A DNA stretch of 48,114 bases from an uncultured Clostridium sp. (GCA_934717555.1 CAKUYY010000007.1:1-48114); one strand, 5' to 3'; counted from the stretch's first letter, positions 34,129 through 42,968 are shown. Notes: generated from the sequence alone by a model not told the origin. Numbers and translations are program-made.

Positions 34129-35487
34129 ATGAATCAAAAAATGAGTAATCGTAAAACGGTGAGGATCATCAGTTTCGCGCTGGCGACCTGCGTCATTTTT
34201 GGCGGGACGACCTACAGCGGTTATGCTTTGGCTAACCATTACCGTACCAGTTTGGAATATACCTATCAGCGGGCTCTCAGCGATCTGTCTGACTATATCG
34301 CCAACTTGGAAACCACCCTCGCCAAAGGGATTTATGCCAATACGCCCCCGCAGCAGTACGGAATTTCTGCCAAGCTATTGCGGGACGCCGGAGCAGCTAA
34401 AACCGCTTTGGGCCAGCTGCCCCTTTCCGACGTAGAACTGGATCATGTGAATAAGTTTATTTCCCAGGTAGGAGATTTTGCCTCCTATCTGTCCCTCAAG
34501 CTTTCCAAGGGGGAAACTATTACTCAGGAAGAAATGGATAACCTACAGAAAATGGGGGAATACGCCAAAACACTCCATCTGGACTTAAGCGATATCCAGG
34601 CCCGGTTTGATGATGGTACTATGCAAATCGGACAGACAGTGGATGTGGTCGCAAATCTCTCCCAGGACACCCAAAACCAGGAAGAACCCTATATCAACAG
34701 CGGGTTCCACGAAATGAACGAAGGCTTTACCGACTATCCCACCCTGATCTATGACGGCCCCTTCTCTGACCACATCACCCGTATGACTTCTAAAATGCTG
34801 GAGGGAGTAGAGAACATCCCGGAAGAACAGGCAAAAAAAGTAGCTGTGGATTTTTCCGGCCTGTCCGCCGACCAGTTACAGTCCACCGAATCCAACGCGG
34901 GCAATCTGCCTACGTACAATTTTTCCGGGGATTCCTACGCGATCTCTGTTACACAGGCTGGGGGATATATAGCTTCCTTATTAAATTCCCGCGAGATCGG
35001 GCAGCCTACCATGGAATATGGGCAGGCTGCCGCCAAAGCCCAGGAGTATCTAAAACGCCATGGGATGGATTCCATGAAAGAAAGTTATTATGTGACTGCC
35101 AACGGCATTTGTACCATCAACTATGCCTATCAGCAGGACGACGTGACCTATTACAGTGATCTGGTAAAAGTGGGTGTCGCTTTGGATACCGGCGAGGTAG
35201 TAAGTTTTAACGCCACCGGGTACCTGATGAACCATACCAAACGGGATTTGCCAGAAAACCGGATCTCTGTGGAGGAGGCCAGGCAATCCGTCAGCCCCAA
35301 ACTCACCATTGAAAAGGAAGGGATCGCCATGATTCCCACCGCCGGGTTAAACGAAGTGTTGTGCTATGAGTTCCAGTGTTCCTCTCAGTCAGGAGACCGG
35401 GTAATGGTGTATATCAATGTGGAAACCGGTTTGGAGGAACAAATCCTGATCCTGCTGATGACAGACGGGGGAATTCTAGTGATGTAA
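34129..35487 (+). CDS. ypeB: germination protein YpeB
   Basis: YpeB is a spore inner-membrane protein needed to place and protect the cortex-lytic enzyme SleB, which opens the spore cortex during germination. The 452-residue product has a single N-terminal helix (ISFALATCVIFGGTTYSGYAL). The YpeB signature DLSDYIANLETTLAKGIYA follows, then QLPLSDVELDHVNKFISQVGDF. The C-terminal region looks like PepSY-type repeats. GGAGG stands 8 bases before the chosen ATG at 34129. In Bacillus it sits beside sleB; here no sleB is adjacent. A promoter for a forespore sigma factor is expected but I could not assign one. Confidence 0.9.
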   Translation: MNQKMSNRKTVRIISFALATCVIFGGTTYSGYALANHYRTSLEYTYQRALSDLSDYIANLETTLAKGIYANTPPQQYGISAKLLRDAGAAKTALGQLPLSDVELDHVNKFISQVGDFASYLSLKLSKGETITQEEMDNLQKMGEYAKTLHLDLSDIQARFDDGTMQIGQTVDVVANLSQDTQNQEEPYINSGFHEMNEGFTDYPTLIYDGPFSDHITRMTSKMLEGVENIPEEQAKKVAVDFSGLSADQLQSTESNAGNLPTYNFSGDSYAISVTQAGGYIASLLNSREIGQPTMEYGQAAAKAQEYLKRHGMDSMKESYYVTANGICTINYAYQQDDVTYYSDLVKVGVALDTGEVVSFNATGYLMNHTKRDLPENRISVEEARQSVSPKLTIEKEGIAMIPTAGLNEVLCYEFQCSSQSGDRVMVYINVETGLEEQILILLMTDGGILVM

Positions 35488-35508
35488 ACGCGCTTTCCCA
35501 TTGTATAC

Positions 35509-35552
35509 AAAAAAGAGAGAAGGTCCAAAAATTTCCGGCCCTCTCTCTTTTT
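35509..35552 (+). terminator. terminator after ypeB
   Basis: AAAAAGAGAGA and TCTCTCTTTTT form the stem, closed by a GG/CC step, around a loop of about 15 bases. The stem's 3' arm serves as the T run. Confidence 0.75.
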
Positions 35553-35651
35553 GTCATGTCAAATTTGGCCTATGGTATGCCTGGTCGTTTTCCCTCTTGT
35601 CCATCTCAAACTTTTAACCCCCGCCGATAGAGGAGAAAAAAAGATCCCTGC

Positions 35652-35945
35652 TTAAGGAAACCGTTTGAGGTAACTCCCCTTACTTTCATGAGAAATACAC
35701 AGGCAGCTTTCCAAATCTTTCAGAATTTCCCGGGCGGTATCCTGCGCGCCTTCCTGGTATCTCCGCCTGCCAAATTGAAGTTTTTCCTGTTCAGCTACTT
35801 GTAAAAAATGGAGGAACAGCTCTTTTTCCTCCCCGCGAATCCGTTCTATCAGCTCTCTTTTTAGATCCTCATAAACTTGTTTCCCCTGATATTCTTTCCC
35901 ATCTTGCTGAATATCCTGAGAAATCAAATATGGAATCCACTTCAT
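35652..35945 (-). CDS. small hypothetical protein
   Basis: The 97-residue charged, mostly helical protein begins MKWIPYLISQDIQQDGKEY and has the middle ERIRGEEKELFLHFLQVAEQ. I recognise no motif; it weakly recalls short DUF6809-like proteins of Clostridia. The ribosome site GGAGGGG lies 7 bases before the ATG, which supports a real gene. It converges with ypeB and diverges from hemW. Confidence 0.55.
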   Translation of the reverse strand: MKWIPYLISQDIQQDGKEYQGKQVYEDLKRELIERIRGEEKELFLHFLQVAEQEKLQFGRRRYQEGAQDTAREILKDLESCLCISHESKGSYLKRFP

Positions 35946-36079
35946 TCCAATTCCCCTCCCCCTTCTTTCCTTTCTTCATATTGTACGGAAAGAATCCCTT
36001 TCTGACAAGGGAGCAAAAAGACTGTCCAATCGTAATGCGACGCAATCTTCGCAGGATTCTTTTGCTTTTTTCTACGTGG

Positions 36080-36108
36080 TTGTATAAAATTTCAAGCGAT
36101 GGTACAAT
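36080..36108 (+). promoter_or_regulatory. probable promoter of hemW-yaiI
   Basis: TTGTAT (36080-36085), a 17-base spacer and TACAAT (36103-36108) lie about 30 bases before the chosen hemW start. The -35 is weak. Confidence 0.4.
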
Positions 36109-36136
36109 AAAGCAAAACACTGGAAAGGAAATTGAT

Positions 36137-37282
36137 ATGGCGCTGGGATTATACATTCATGTCCCTTTCTGTGACGGGAAATGTCCTTATTGTGATTTTT
36201 ATTCCCTTTCCATGGATCCTGTTTCCATGGATTCCTATACCCTACGGGTATGCCGGGAACTTGCCTCTTGGGGGGAGCGCCTGGCGCACCCCCATACGGA
36301 TACCCTGTATTTTGGCGGCGGTACCCCCAGTTTGCTGGGAGAACATAGGCTATCTGCAATCCTCCAGCAAGCTGCAAAGTCATTCTCTTTGCGCAGCCCG
36401 GAAATCACAGTAGAAGTTAACCCTACCCGTGGAAAGGGCTTAGATTTTTCCGCTTTGCGCTCCTTTGGAGTAAACCGCCTATCTATCGGGCTGCAGTCCG
36501 CTTGCGAGGGGGAATTGCGCCGCTTGGGGCGAAAACACAGCGCCCAGGATGCGGCGCAAACCATAGAACAGGCCCGGCGCGCCGGTATTACCAATCTATC
36601 CCTCGACCTGATGCTGGCAGTCCCTGGACAAACCCCGCAAAGCCTTACACAATCGATTCAGTTTTGCGCGCAATGCGGCGCGGAACATATTTCGGCCTAT
36701 CTGTTAAAAATAGAGGAAGGTACCCCCTTTTACCGGCAACAGGAATCCCTTCACCTGATGGATGAAGACAGCCAGGCAGACCAGTACCTGCTGGCCTGTT
36801 CCCTGCTGGAGAAGGCTGGATATCAGCAGTATGAGATCTCGAACTTTTCCCATCCCGGCCGGGAAAGCCGGCACAACTTGAAATATTGGAACGGGGAAGA
36901 GTATTTGGGGATTGGGCCTTCCGCCCACTCCTTTTTACAGGGGAAACGGTTCTATTCTCCCAGAAACCTGAAAATCTTTCTGGAAGCACCTGTGTATCAG
37001 GAGGAAGGGCCCGGGGGGAGCGAGGAGGAATACGCCATGCTCCGCCTGCGCCTGGCCGAAGGGCTGCGGGAAGATGCGTATCAAAGGAGATTCTGCTGCC
37101 CGATCCCCGCGGGGTACCGGGACCGCGCCGTCCGTTACCAGTCCCATGGCCTGACGGTGTGCGACCATTCCGGTATCCGCTTTACCCCCCAGGGATTTCT
37201 TGTTTCCAATCCATTGACGGCGGAAATCCTTTGGGGAAATACATCAGGGAAGGAAAGCGGCTCCTATGAAAATTCTGATTGA
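36137..37282 (+). CDS. hemW: HemW, radical SAM coproporphyrinogen oxidase-like / haem chaperone
   Basis: The 381-residue protein opens MALGLYIHVPFCDGKCPYCDF, in which Cys12, Cys16 and Cys19 bind the 4Fe-4S cluster that cleaves S-adenosylmethionine. It then has TLYFGGGTPSLL, EVNPTR and NRLSIGLQS, all typical of HemW. HemW is thought to bind and deliver haem and usually lacks true coproporphyrinogen oxidase activity. The open frame reaches back to 35930, but the homologous part begins at 36137, where AAGGAAA precedes the ATG. It overlaps yaiI by 17 bases. Confidence 0.92.
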   Translation: MALGLYIHVPFCDGKCPYCDFYSLSMDPVSMDSYTLRVCRELASWGERLAHPHTDTLYFGGGTPSLLGEHRLSAILQQAAKSFSLRSPEITVEVNPTRGKGLDFSALRSFGVNRLSIGLQSACEGELRRLGRKHSAQDAAQTIEQARRAGITNLSLDLMLAVPGQTPQSLTQSIQFCAQCGAEHISAYLLKIEEGTPFYRQQESLHLMDEDSQADQYLLACSLLEKAGYQQYEISNFSHPGRESRHNLKYWNGEEYLGIGPSAHSFLQGKRFYSPRNLKIFLEAPVYQEEGPGGSEEEYAMLRLRLAEGLREDAYQRRFCCPIPAGYRDRAVRYQSHGLTVCDHSGIRFTPQGFLVSNPLTAEILWGNTSGKESGSYENSD

Positions 37283-37751
37283 CGCCGACGGCTGCCCTGT
37301 GGTGGACATCACATTGCAGGAGGCGGCCCGCTTCCACATCGAAACGATCATTTTGTGCGATACTTCCCACCTTATCCAGCGGGAGGGAGCTCGTACCATC
37401 ACCGTTTCCAAAGGGGCGGACAGTGTAGATTTCACCCTAGTCAACCTTGTTTCCGCCGGCGACCTGGTGATTACCCAGGATTATGGTCTGGCGGCCATGT
37501 GCCTGGCGCGCGGGGCTGTCCCTATCCATCAGAACGGGTTTGTATATGACGAAAGGAATATCGACGCCCTCCTTTCCGCGCGCCACGCCTCCCAGGAAAT
37601 ACGGCGGGCGGGAAAGCATGTCAAAGGGCCGCCCAAACGAAGCCCCCAGGAAAACCTGCTTTTTGGGCAAACCCTTCGCCAGTGCATCCAGTGCGGACTG
37701 AGGGCTTTGGAGCTTTCCGAATCCTATTGGAACGATACAGATCCACAATAA
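37266..37751 (+). CDS. YaiI/YqxD family protein (DUF188, PIN-like fold)
   Basis: The 161-residue protein begins MKILIDADGCPVVDITL and contains GADSVDFTLVNLVSAGDLVITQDYGLA, the full signature of UPF0178. The acidic residues D6, D8 and those in VITQDYGLA sit where PIN-domain nucleases hold metals, so a nuclease role is possible but unproven. It overlaps the end of hemW and is probably cotranscribed with it. Confidence 0.9.
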   Translation: MKILIDADGCPVVDITLQEAARFHIETIILCDTSHLIQREGARTITVSKGADSVDFTLVNLVSAGDLVITQDYGLAAMCLARGAVPIHQNGFVYDERNIDALLSARHASQEIRRAGKHVKGPPKRSPQENLLFGQTLRQCIQCGLRALELSESYWNDTDPQ

Positions 37752-37764
37752 GCTTTTGGCCTTC

Positions 37765-37793
37765 TTGAAATTCCAGGGGGAATCTCCTATAAT
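37765..37793 (+). promoter_or_regulatory. promoter of the fumarase operon
   Basis: TTGAAA (37765-37770), a 17-base spacer and a perfect TATAAT (37788-37793) lie 45 bases before the alpha-subunit start. Confidence 0.65.
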
Positions 37794-37837
37794 AGAAGCC
37801 GTTATGGATTATGAAAAACGGAGGCCAGGAGCATATC

Positions 37838-38689
37838 ATGGAAATCAGGAAAATATCCGCCGCCACCGTGACCGATACGGTGGCAAATTTATTAATGGCT
37901 TGTAATTATGAAATCGGCTGTGACATCTCTAACGCCTTGGAATCCGCCAGGCAGCGGGAAGAATCCGCTGTCGGGCGGGAAGTATTGGGACAGCTGATCG
38001 AAAATAACCGTATCGCCAAAGAGGAACAGATTCCCATCTGCCAGGATACCGGCATGGCGGTTCTCTTCATCGAATACGGCGACCATGTAACGATAGAAGG
38101 CGGCAGCTTCTCGCAGGCCGTGGAAGAAGGCGTCCGCCGCGCCTATCGGGACGGCTATCTGCGGAAATCCGTGGTATCCGACCCGGTGATCGACCGGGTC
38201 AACACCGGGGACAACACCCCGGCGGTGGTGTATACGGATATCGTACCGGGCAACACCATCTCGATTTTAGCGGGAGGCAAGGGGTTCGGCAGTGAAAACA
38301 TGTCCGCCATCCGTATGCTGACCCCTTCCTATGGCATGAAAGGAGTCAAGGATTTTATCCTGGACACCGTACGCAAAGCGGGCCCCAACCCCTGCCCTCC
38401 CATCGTAGTGGGCGTGGGAATTGGGGGGACTTTTGACAAGGCCGCCCAGCTGGCGAAAAAGGCCACGCTGCGCTCCATCGATACCAGCCACCCCGATCCC
38501 CGTTACGCCGCGCTGGAGCAGGAACTTCTGGAGGAAATCAACCGAATGGGCTTTGGTCCCGCCGGGCTGGGTGGAAACACCACCGCTCTAGGCGTGAATA
38601 TCGAGACGTATCCCACCCATATTGCCGGGATGCCGGTGGCCGTCAATATCTGCTGCCACGCGGCAAGGCACAAAAGCGCTACCATTTGA
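37838..38689 (+). CDS. class I fumarate hydratase, alpha subunit
   Basis: The 283-residue protein is the iron-sulfur subunit of the two-part class I fumarase (also L(+)-tartrate dehydratase alpha). It has Cys68 in IPICQDTGMAVLF, Cys in NPCPPIVVGVGIGG and Cys272/273 in ICCHAARHK; one cysteine from each region should bind the 4Fe-4S cluster. With the beta subunit it reversibly hydrates fumarate to malate, an anaerobic, oxygen-sensitive enzyme. AGGAG stands 6 bases before the ATG at 37838. The beta subunit follows after 48 bases. Confidence 0.92.
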   Translation: MEIRKISAATVTDTVANLLMACNYEIGCDISNALESARQREESAVGREVLGQLIENNRIAKEEQIPICQDTGMAVLFIEYGDHVTIEGGSFSQAVEEGVRRAYRDGYLRKSVVSDPVIDRVNTGDNTPAVVYTDIVPGNTISILAGGKGFGSENMSAIRMLTPSYGMKGVKDFILDTVRKAGPNPCPPIVVGVGIGGTFDKAAQLAKKATLRSIDTSHPDPRYAALEQELLEEINRMGFGPAGLGGNTTALGVNIETYPTHIAGMPVAVNICCHAARHKSATI

Positions 38690-38737
38690 TCTTTTTTGAT
38701 TTTTCCCACAAGCAAGATATAGACAGGAGCATATATC

Positions 38738-39283
38738 ATGAAACGAATCTCTCTCCCTTTGACAGATGAAACCATTGAATCCCTCCGGGCAGGGGACAGC
38801 GTCCTGATCTCCGGTGACCTGCTCACCGGACGCGATGCCGCCCACAAACGTTTTTCCCAGCTTTTGGAACAAGGCAAGCCCCTCCCCGTGGACTTAAAAG
38901 GCCAGGTCATTTACTATGTAGGCCCCGCCCCCGCCAAACCCGGTTATCCCGTAGGCCCCGCCGGCCCCACCTCCAGCTATCGCATGGACGCCTATACCCC
39001 CGCCCTTTTGGATTTGGGGATGAAGGGGATGATCGGAAAGGGCGCCCGTTCCCCGGAAATCCTGGACGCCATCCAGCGCAACCATGCGGTATATTTCGCC
39101 GCAATCGGCGGCGCCGCCGCTCTGATTGCCCGCAGCATCAAGGAAGAATCCCTTTTGTGTTACGAGGATCTGGGCACAGAAGCGGTGCGCCGTTATCGGG
39201 TAGAGGATTTTCCCGCTATTGTTGTAGCGGATTGCCATGGGGGAAACCTCTATGAAAGCGAATCCCAAAAATACCGGAAATAA
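38738..39283 (+). CDS. class I fumarate hydratase, beta subunit
   Basis: The 181-residue protein begins MKRISLPLTDETIESLRAGD and continues with VLISGDLLTGRDAAHKR, YVGPAPAKPG and GPTSSYRMD, all conserved in the beta subunit of class I fumarases and tartrate dehydratases. The last part ends EDFPAIVVADCHGGNLYE. It forms the second half of the active site with the alpha subunit. Fumarase is more likely than tartrate dehydratase because of the general housekeeping context, but the sequence cannot decide. Confidence 0.92.
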   Translation: MKRISLPLTDETIESLRAGDSVLISGDLLTGRDAAHKRFSQLLEQGKPLPVDLKGQVIYYVGPAPAKPGYPVGPAGPTSSYRMDAYTPALLDLGMKGMIGKGARSPEILDAIQRNHAVYFAAIGGAAALIARSIKEESLLCYEDLGTEAVRRYRVEDFPAIVVADCHGGNLYESESQKYRK

Positions 39284-39310
39284 CGAGTTTCCATCATACC
39301 ATACTATTGA

Positions 39311-39352
39311 TGACGGCCCGGGCTGGGAAATGTTCCTCAGCCCGGGCCGTCA
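39311..39352. terminator. GC-rich hairpin after the fumarase operon
   Basis: Perfect 15-base arms TGACGGCCCGGGCTG and CAGCCCGGGCCGTCA surround a 12-base loop. The T tract (AGTTTATAG) is poor, so it may stabilise mRNA ends or be part of the adjoining structured block rather than a strong intrinsic terminator. Confidence 0.5.
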
Positions 39353-39413
39353 GTTTATAGAAAAGGAACGCGCACGCCGTGCCCCGGGTTTTCTCTAAAA
39401 AGGACCGGGGTTC

Positions 39414-39600
39414 CCGCGATGAAACATAAAGTTTTCGCCCGCCTTTTACAAAAGGCGGCAGGGTGGAGGGGCGGAGCCCTTCCTCGCCCATCGCAAATGG
39501 GCGAAATCCTCCTGATTCCCATAAGTTCAGGAGGGGAGGCCAAACCGTCCGGAATACGGTTTGGATGTGGGAACCCTAGCGACCATCCTCCCATATAGCA
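39414..39600. repeat. hairpin-rich intergenic block, probably a dispersed repeat
   Basis: Four stems follow each other: CGCCTTTT/AAAAGGCG near 39440-39458, CGCCCAT/ATGGGCG (39485-39503), CTCCTGA/TCAGGAG (39509-39533) and CCAAACCGT/ACGGTTTGG (39540-39564). Open frames through it are short, Pro/Arg-rich and lack family similarity, so I treat it as non-coding. It resembles small REP-like intergenic elements seen in Oscillospirales, from memory. No second copy is in the window. An imperfect CAGCCCGGGCC(C)GT repeat occurs at 39338 and near 39625, on either side. Confidence 0.5.
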
Positions 39601-39726
39601 TTTGTTCCTTCTAGTTCTTTTTCACAGCCCGGGCCCGTTCTTCCTAAAAAGGAACGGTTCTTTGCCCCTTTCAGGTGATTTTCTTACCTGATCTGGATAC
39701 AATAAAGGGAAAAAGGAGAAAAGAGC

Positions 39727-40332
39727 ATGAACGTATATGGATATGTGAGGGTGAGCAGCAAGGACCAGTGCACCGACCGTCAGCTCCTGGCTCTTCGGGA
39801 CGCCAAAGTCCCTGACCAGAATATCTTTGTGGACAAACAAAGCGGAAAAAATTTTGACCGGCCTCAGTACCGGAAACTGCTGAAAAAATTAAAAGAAAAC
39901 GATTTGCTTATTATCAAAAGCATCGACCGGATGGGCCGCAATTATGAGGAGATCTTGGAACAATGGCGTATTATCACCCGGGAAAAGAAAGCGGATATCG
40001 CTATCCTGGATATGCCCCTTCTCAATACCTGCAAAAAGCAAAAGGGCCTTACCGGTACTTTTATTGCGGATCTTGTTTTACAGATTTTGTCCTATGTGGC
40101 GCAGACCGAACGGGAAAGTATCCGTTTGCGGCAAAAAGAAGGGATTCAAGCCGCCAAAATACGGGGCGTACGGTTTGGAAGGCCCAGAAAGGAAATCCCC
40201 CCTCAGTTCCCTGGCCTCTTTCAAAAATGGCAGTCTGGGGAAATCAGCGGAAGGGAAGCCGCCCGTATGTTAGGGGTCTCCCATAAAACTTTCTTTCAGT
40301 GGACAAGAAAACAGGAGACAAAAAATTTTTAG
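39727..40332 (+). CDS. serine recombinase of the resolvase/invertase family
   Basis: The 201-residue protein has the N-terminal catalytic domain: YGYVRVSSKDQ with the nucleophile Ser, DRPQYRKLLKKL, LIIKSIDRMGRNYEEI and the helix ending TERESIRLRQKEGI. A C-terminal helix-turn-helix follows (GEISGREAARMLGVSHKTF). It is the size of Tn3-type resolvases and DNA invertases. AAGGAG lies 8 bases before the ATG. A small inverted repeat CAGGT/ACCTG (39672-39690) stands upstream. No transposase, cargo or clear invertible segment is adjacent, so its target is unknown. Confidence 0.88.
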   Translation: MNVYGYVRVSSKDQCTDRQLLALRDAKVPDQNIFVDKQSGKNFDRPQYRKLLKKLKENDLLIIKSIDRMGRNYEEILEQWRIITREKKADIAILDMPLLNTCKKQKGLTGTFIADLVLQILSYVAQTERESIRLRQKEGIQAAKIRGVRFGRPRKEIPPQFPGLFQKWQSGEISGREAARMLGVSHKTFFQWTRKQETKNF

Positions 40333-40595
40333 TATCCTGGGGAAAAAGGTAGACTTTTCTCCCCACATATTTTATCTTTACATAACTTCTTTTTTGACTG
40401 GTCTTTTCCCTTGTCTTTCTCCTATTCATCACGTTATAGCGATTATATCACGGCTGGAGAATTTTGTCTGATTTTCCCTCCAGATTAGGTAAATGCCATA
40501 CAGTATAAAAGTGATATTTTCCCTTCTTTTTATAATAAACTAAACGTAGTATAGATAGGCTATTGACCGTTGTTTTCAGGAAAGAAGTGTATTCT

Positions 40596-40916
40596 GTGAT
40601 TTGTATCAAATGTGGCAAAAAGTTAGAGGAAGGTACTCTTTTCTGTGATGCCTGCGGCACCAGGCAGCCGTCCCCTTCCCAATGGCAACCCTCAAAATTG
40701 GGAAATATCTTTTTTTATCTCATTTTATGCCTGATTACTATAGGTTTTATTTTCTTGCTTCTAAACTGTGTCCCTTTTCCCCTTGTTAAAAAAAGCACGG
40801 TTCCCTTACAGGATCTCTCTTTTCTCCCCATTTCCTCCATAGAGAAATCCCTTTCATTTCCTTTTTTCCATCCTTTCCTGTTCCCTTTTGGTATTTTTTT
40901 ACTTTGGCTATTATGA
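40596..40916 (+). CDS. zinc-ribbon membrane protein
   Basis: The product of about 106 residues begins with a zinc ribbon, ICIKCGKKLEEGTLFCDACG, with four cysteines in two CxxC knuckles. A hydrophobic helix near residues 35-55 and a second one at the C-terminus follow. I place the start at a GTG (40596) directly before the ribbon; the upstream site AGGAAAG is weak. Such proteins are common and uncharacterised. The segment from here to 41061 contains nothing else I can support. Confidence 0.6.
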   Translation: MICIKCGKKLEEGTLFCDACGTRQPSPSQWQPSKLGNIFFYLILCLITIGFIFLLLNCVPFPLVKKSTVPLQDLSFLPISSIEKSLSFPFFHPFLFPFGIFLLWLL

Positions 40917-41061
40917 AAACAACCATTCAGGCGGCAAGCCCCCCTTGGGAACTGTCTTCCCCTATCATATGATTTTTTTACTCTGATTTTTTCTGCCCCT
41001 GCCTACCTTTTTTCTCTATTGATTTGGTGATTCTCAAAATCACATAGATCTCTTCTTTATC

Positions 41062-41104
41062 AAAAACTGCTGTAACCTTTTGTGGATTACAGCAGTTTTT
41101 GTTA
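41062..41104 (+). terminator. terminator upstream of the heat-shock operon
   Basis: AAAAACTGCTGTAA and TTACAGCAGTTTTT form a perfect 14-base-pair stem with an 11-base loop. The A and T runs allow action in both directions. Confidence 0.8.
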
Positions 41105-41185
41105 TATTTTCAGGCAAACAAATAGCCCCATATTTCCTATGCCTTTCCTCTGATGGGATTTCATAATTAGTTTACAAATGAAATA

Positions 41186-41214
41186 TTGACTTTTCACAGC
41201 CACAATGGTAAATT
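41186..41214 (+). promoter_or_regulatory. sigma-A promoter of hrcA-grpE-dnaK-dnaJ
   Basis: TTGACT (41186-41191), a 17-base spacer and TAAATT (41209-41214) lie just before the CIRCE element, so HrcA bound there would block transcription. Confidence 0.6.
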
Positions 41215-41223
41215 ATAGATAGT

Positions 41224-41250
41224 TTAGCACTCTTGCTTTTAGAGTGCTAA
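41224..41250 (+). promoter_or_regulatory. CIRCE operator
   Basis: TTAGCACTC, nine bases, GAGTGCTAA: an exact CIRCE inverted repeat. It is the binding site of HrcA and controls the operon by heat and misfolded protein through GroEL. Confidence 0.98.
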
Positions 41251-41276
41251 CTTCCCTAAAACTCGAGGTAAGTTAT

Positions 41277-42308
41277 ATGGATATCAGTGAACGAAAGCTA
41301 AAAATATTGGCGGCCATCGTGGAGACCTATGTAAAAACCGGCGAGCCGGTGGGTTCCAAGGCTCTTTGCGAGGCGCTGGATTGTTCCGTATCCTCAGCCA
41401 CGATACGAAATGAGATGGCGGATCTCTCAGAGATGGGGCTTCTGGAACAGCCTCATACTTCCGCTGGGCGAATCCCTTCTCACGCCGGATACCGGTTGTA
41501 TATCGACAAACTGATGGAGCAGAAGCCGCTCAGCGAAGAGGAACAGCGCTTCATTGACGGGAGCTTATCCGCCTCGGCAGATAACCCGGAGCATCTTCTG
41601 GAAGACGCTTCCCAGGTTCTGGCGGAACTGACTAGTTACGCCGCGATCAGTACCACCCCTTCTGATGAAGAAGCGACTGTGCGGCATTTGCAGTTTGTAC
41701 AGACCGGGCGGCGTACCGCGATGGTGGTTCTATTGACCTCTTCCGGTATTCTGAAAAACAAAATTTTCCGGTGTGATTACGACCTGTCACCGGATATTCT
41801 ACGGGTCTTTCACAAGCTGCTCAATGAAAAAATAGCGGGAATCCCTGTGGCAAGTATTACGCCGGCCTATATTCAGACGCTGGCCGCTTCCCTGGGGGAT
41901 ATGACCATGTTGCTGCCTTCTGTGCTGATGGCTGTCCTGGAAGTAGCCCGGGAATCCCGGGAGACCGACATCCGGCTGGAAGGCCAGTACAATCTTTTGT
42001 TTCTGCCGGAATTTGGTATGGATAATGCCCGCCGCCTGATGGAATTTTTAAACCGCCGGGAACAGCTTCTCCATTTCTTAGAGGGCGCCGCCAACGGCAC
42101 CAAAGTCTTTGTGGGGCCTGAAAGCGAGCGGCCGGAGCTGTACGATTCCAGCATTGTGGTAACCCGGTACTCCATGGGTGGGAAAACCGCTGGAACCATT
42201 GGGATCATTGGGCCTACCCGCATGGATTACGCAAAAATGATTCCAAAATTGGAATATCTTGCCTCTTCAGTGGGGACACTGTTGAGTGAGATTATGGATA
42301 TGGAATAA
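41277..42308 (+). CDS. hrcA: heat-inducible transcription repressor HrcA
   Basis: HrcA represses class I heat-shock genes by binding CIRCE; GroEL keeps it active. The 343-residue protein begins MDISERKLKILAAIVETYVKTGEPVGSK, with the winged helix SSATIRNEMADLSEMGLLEQPHTSAGR. It ends in the typical IGIIGPTRMDYAKMIPKLEYLA. I start it at 41277, with GAGGTAAG upstream; the frame extends to 41244 but would include CIRCE bases. It is first in the operon. Confidence 0.97.
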   Translation: MDISERKLKILAAIVETYVKTGEPVGSKALCEALDCSVSSATIRNEMADLSEMGLLEQPHTSAGRIPSHAGYRLYIDKLMEQKPLSEEEQRFIDGSLSASADNPEHLLEDASQVLAELTSYAAISTTPSDEEATVRHLQFVQTGRRTAMVVLLTSSGILKNKIFRCDYDLSPDILRVFHKLLNEKIAGIPVASITPAYIQTLAASLGDMTMLLPSVLMAVLEVARESRETDIRLEGQYNLLFLPEFGMDNARRLMEFLNRREQLLHFLEGAANGTKVFVGPESERPELYDSSIVVTRYSMGGKTAGTIGIIGPTRMDYAKMIPKLEYLASSVGTLLSEIMDME

Positions 42309-42395
42309 CCGGTTCTTTTTCAGGAACCGATTGGGTTAACAAGAACGAGCTACCGCACCTGTTTCTGCGGGGCAGCATCCGAAAGGAGAATCGAC

Positions 42396-42968
42396 TTGAG
42401 CAAGAACAAAGAGAAAGAAAAGAAAGCTCCAGAAAACGAGCCTGTAACCGATGAGGAAAAGGAAGCGGTTCAACAGAATTCACCGGATTCCCAGGAAGGC
42501 GCCAAAGATGCAGAGGAAACTGTCTGCAAAGAATTGGACCAGATGAAGGAAGAGTTGAAAAAGCAAAAGGATATTCTCCTGCGCACCGCGGCCGAATATG
42601 AAAATTTCCGTAAGCGCACAGAACGGGAAAAGCGTGCCATCTACGCTGACGCTACCGCCGACGCGGTCGCGGCCATCCTTCCTATCGCGGACAGCCTCGA
42701 ATACGCCGTAAAAGCGCAGGACGGCGCGACGGAAGAATATCAGAAGGGCTTGGAGCTGGTCAATAAGCAGTTCCAGGACGCTTTGGCGAAACTGGGCGTG
42801 ATGGCCATCGGCAAGGCCGGGGATGAATTTGACCCCAACCTGCATAACGCCGTAGCCCATGTGGATGACGAAACCGTAGCTGACAACACCATTGTGGAAG
42901 TATTCCAAAAGGGGTATCTCCTGGGAGAAAAGGTCATCCGTCACGCTATGGTAAAAGTGGCTAATTAA
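42396..42968 (+). CDS. grpE: nucleotide exchange factor GrpE
   Basis: GrpE releases ADP from DnaK. The 190-residue protein has an acidic, disordered N-terminus, the long coiled-coil helix (ELDQMKEELKKQKDILLRTAAEYENFRKR) and the C-terminal wing with GDEFDPNLHNAV and EVFQKGYLLGEKVIRHAMVKV. The start is a TTG with AAAGGAG 8 bases upstream. A short CGGTTC/GAACCG hairpin lies between hrcA and grpE. Confidence 0.97.
   Translation: MSKNKEKEKKAPENEPVTDEEKEAVQQNSPDSQEGAKDAEETVCKELDQMKEELKKQKDILLRTAAEYENFRKRTEREKRAIYADATADAVAAILPIADSLEYAVKAQDGATEEYQKGLELVNKQFQDALAKLGVMAIGKAGDEFDPNLHNAVAHVDDETVADNTIVEVFQKGYLLGEKVIRHAMVKVAN

Noticed and set aside
39355..39594. Pro/Arg-rich frames in the hairpin-rich block
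   Set aside because: The amino-acid content reflects the GC-rich stems; such frames are often wrongly annotated in these repeats.
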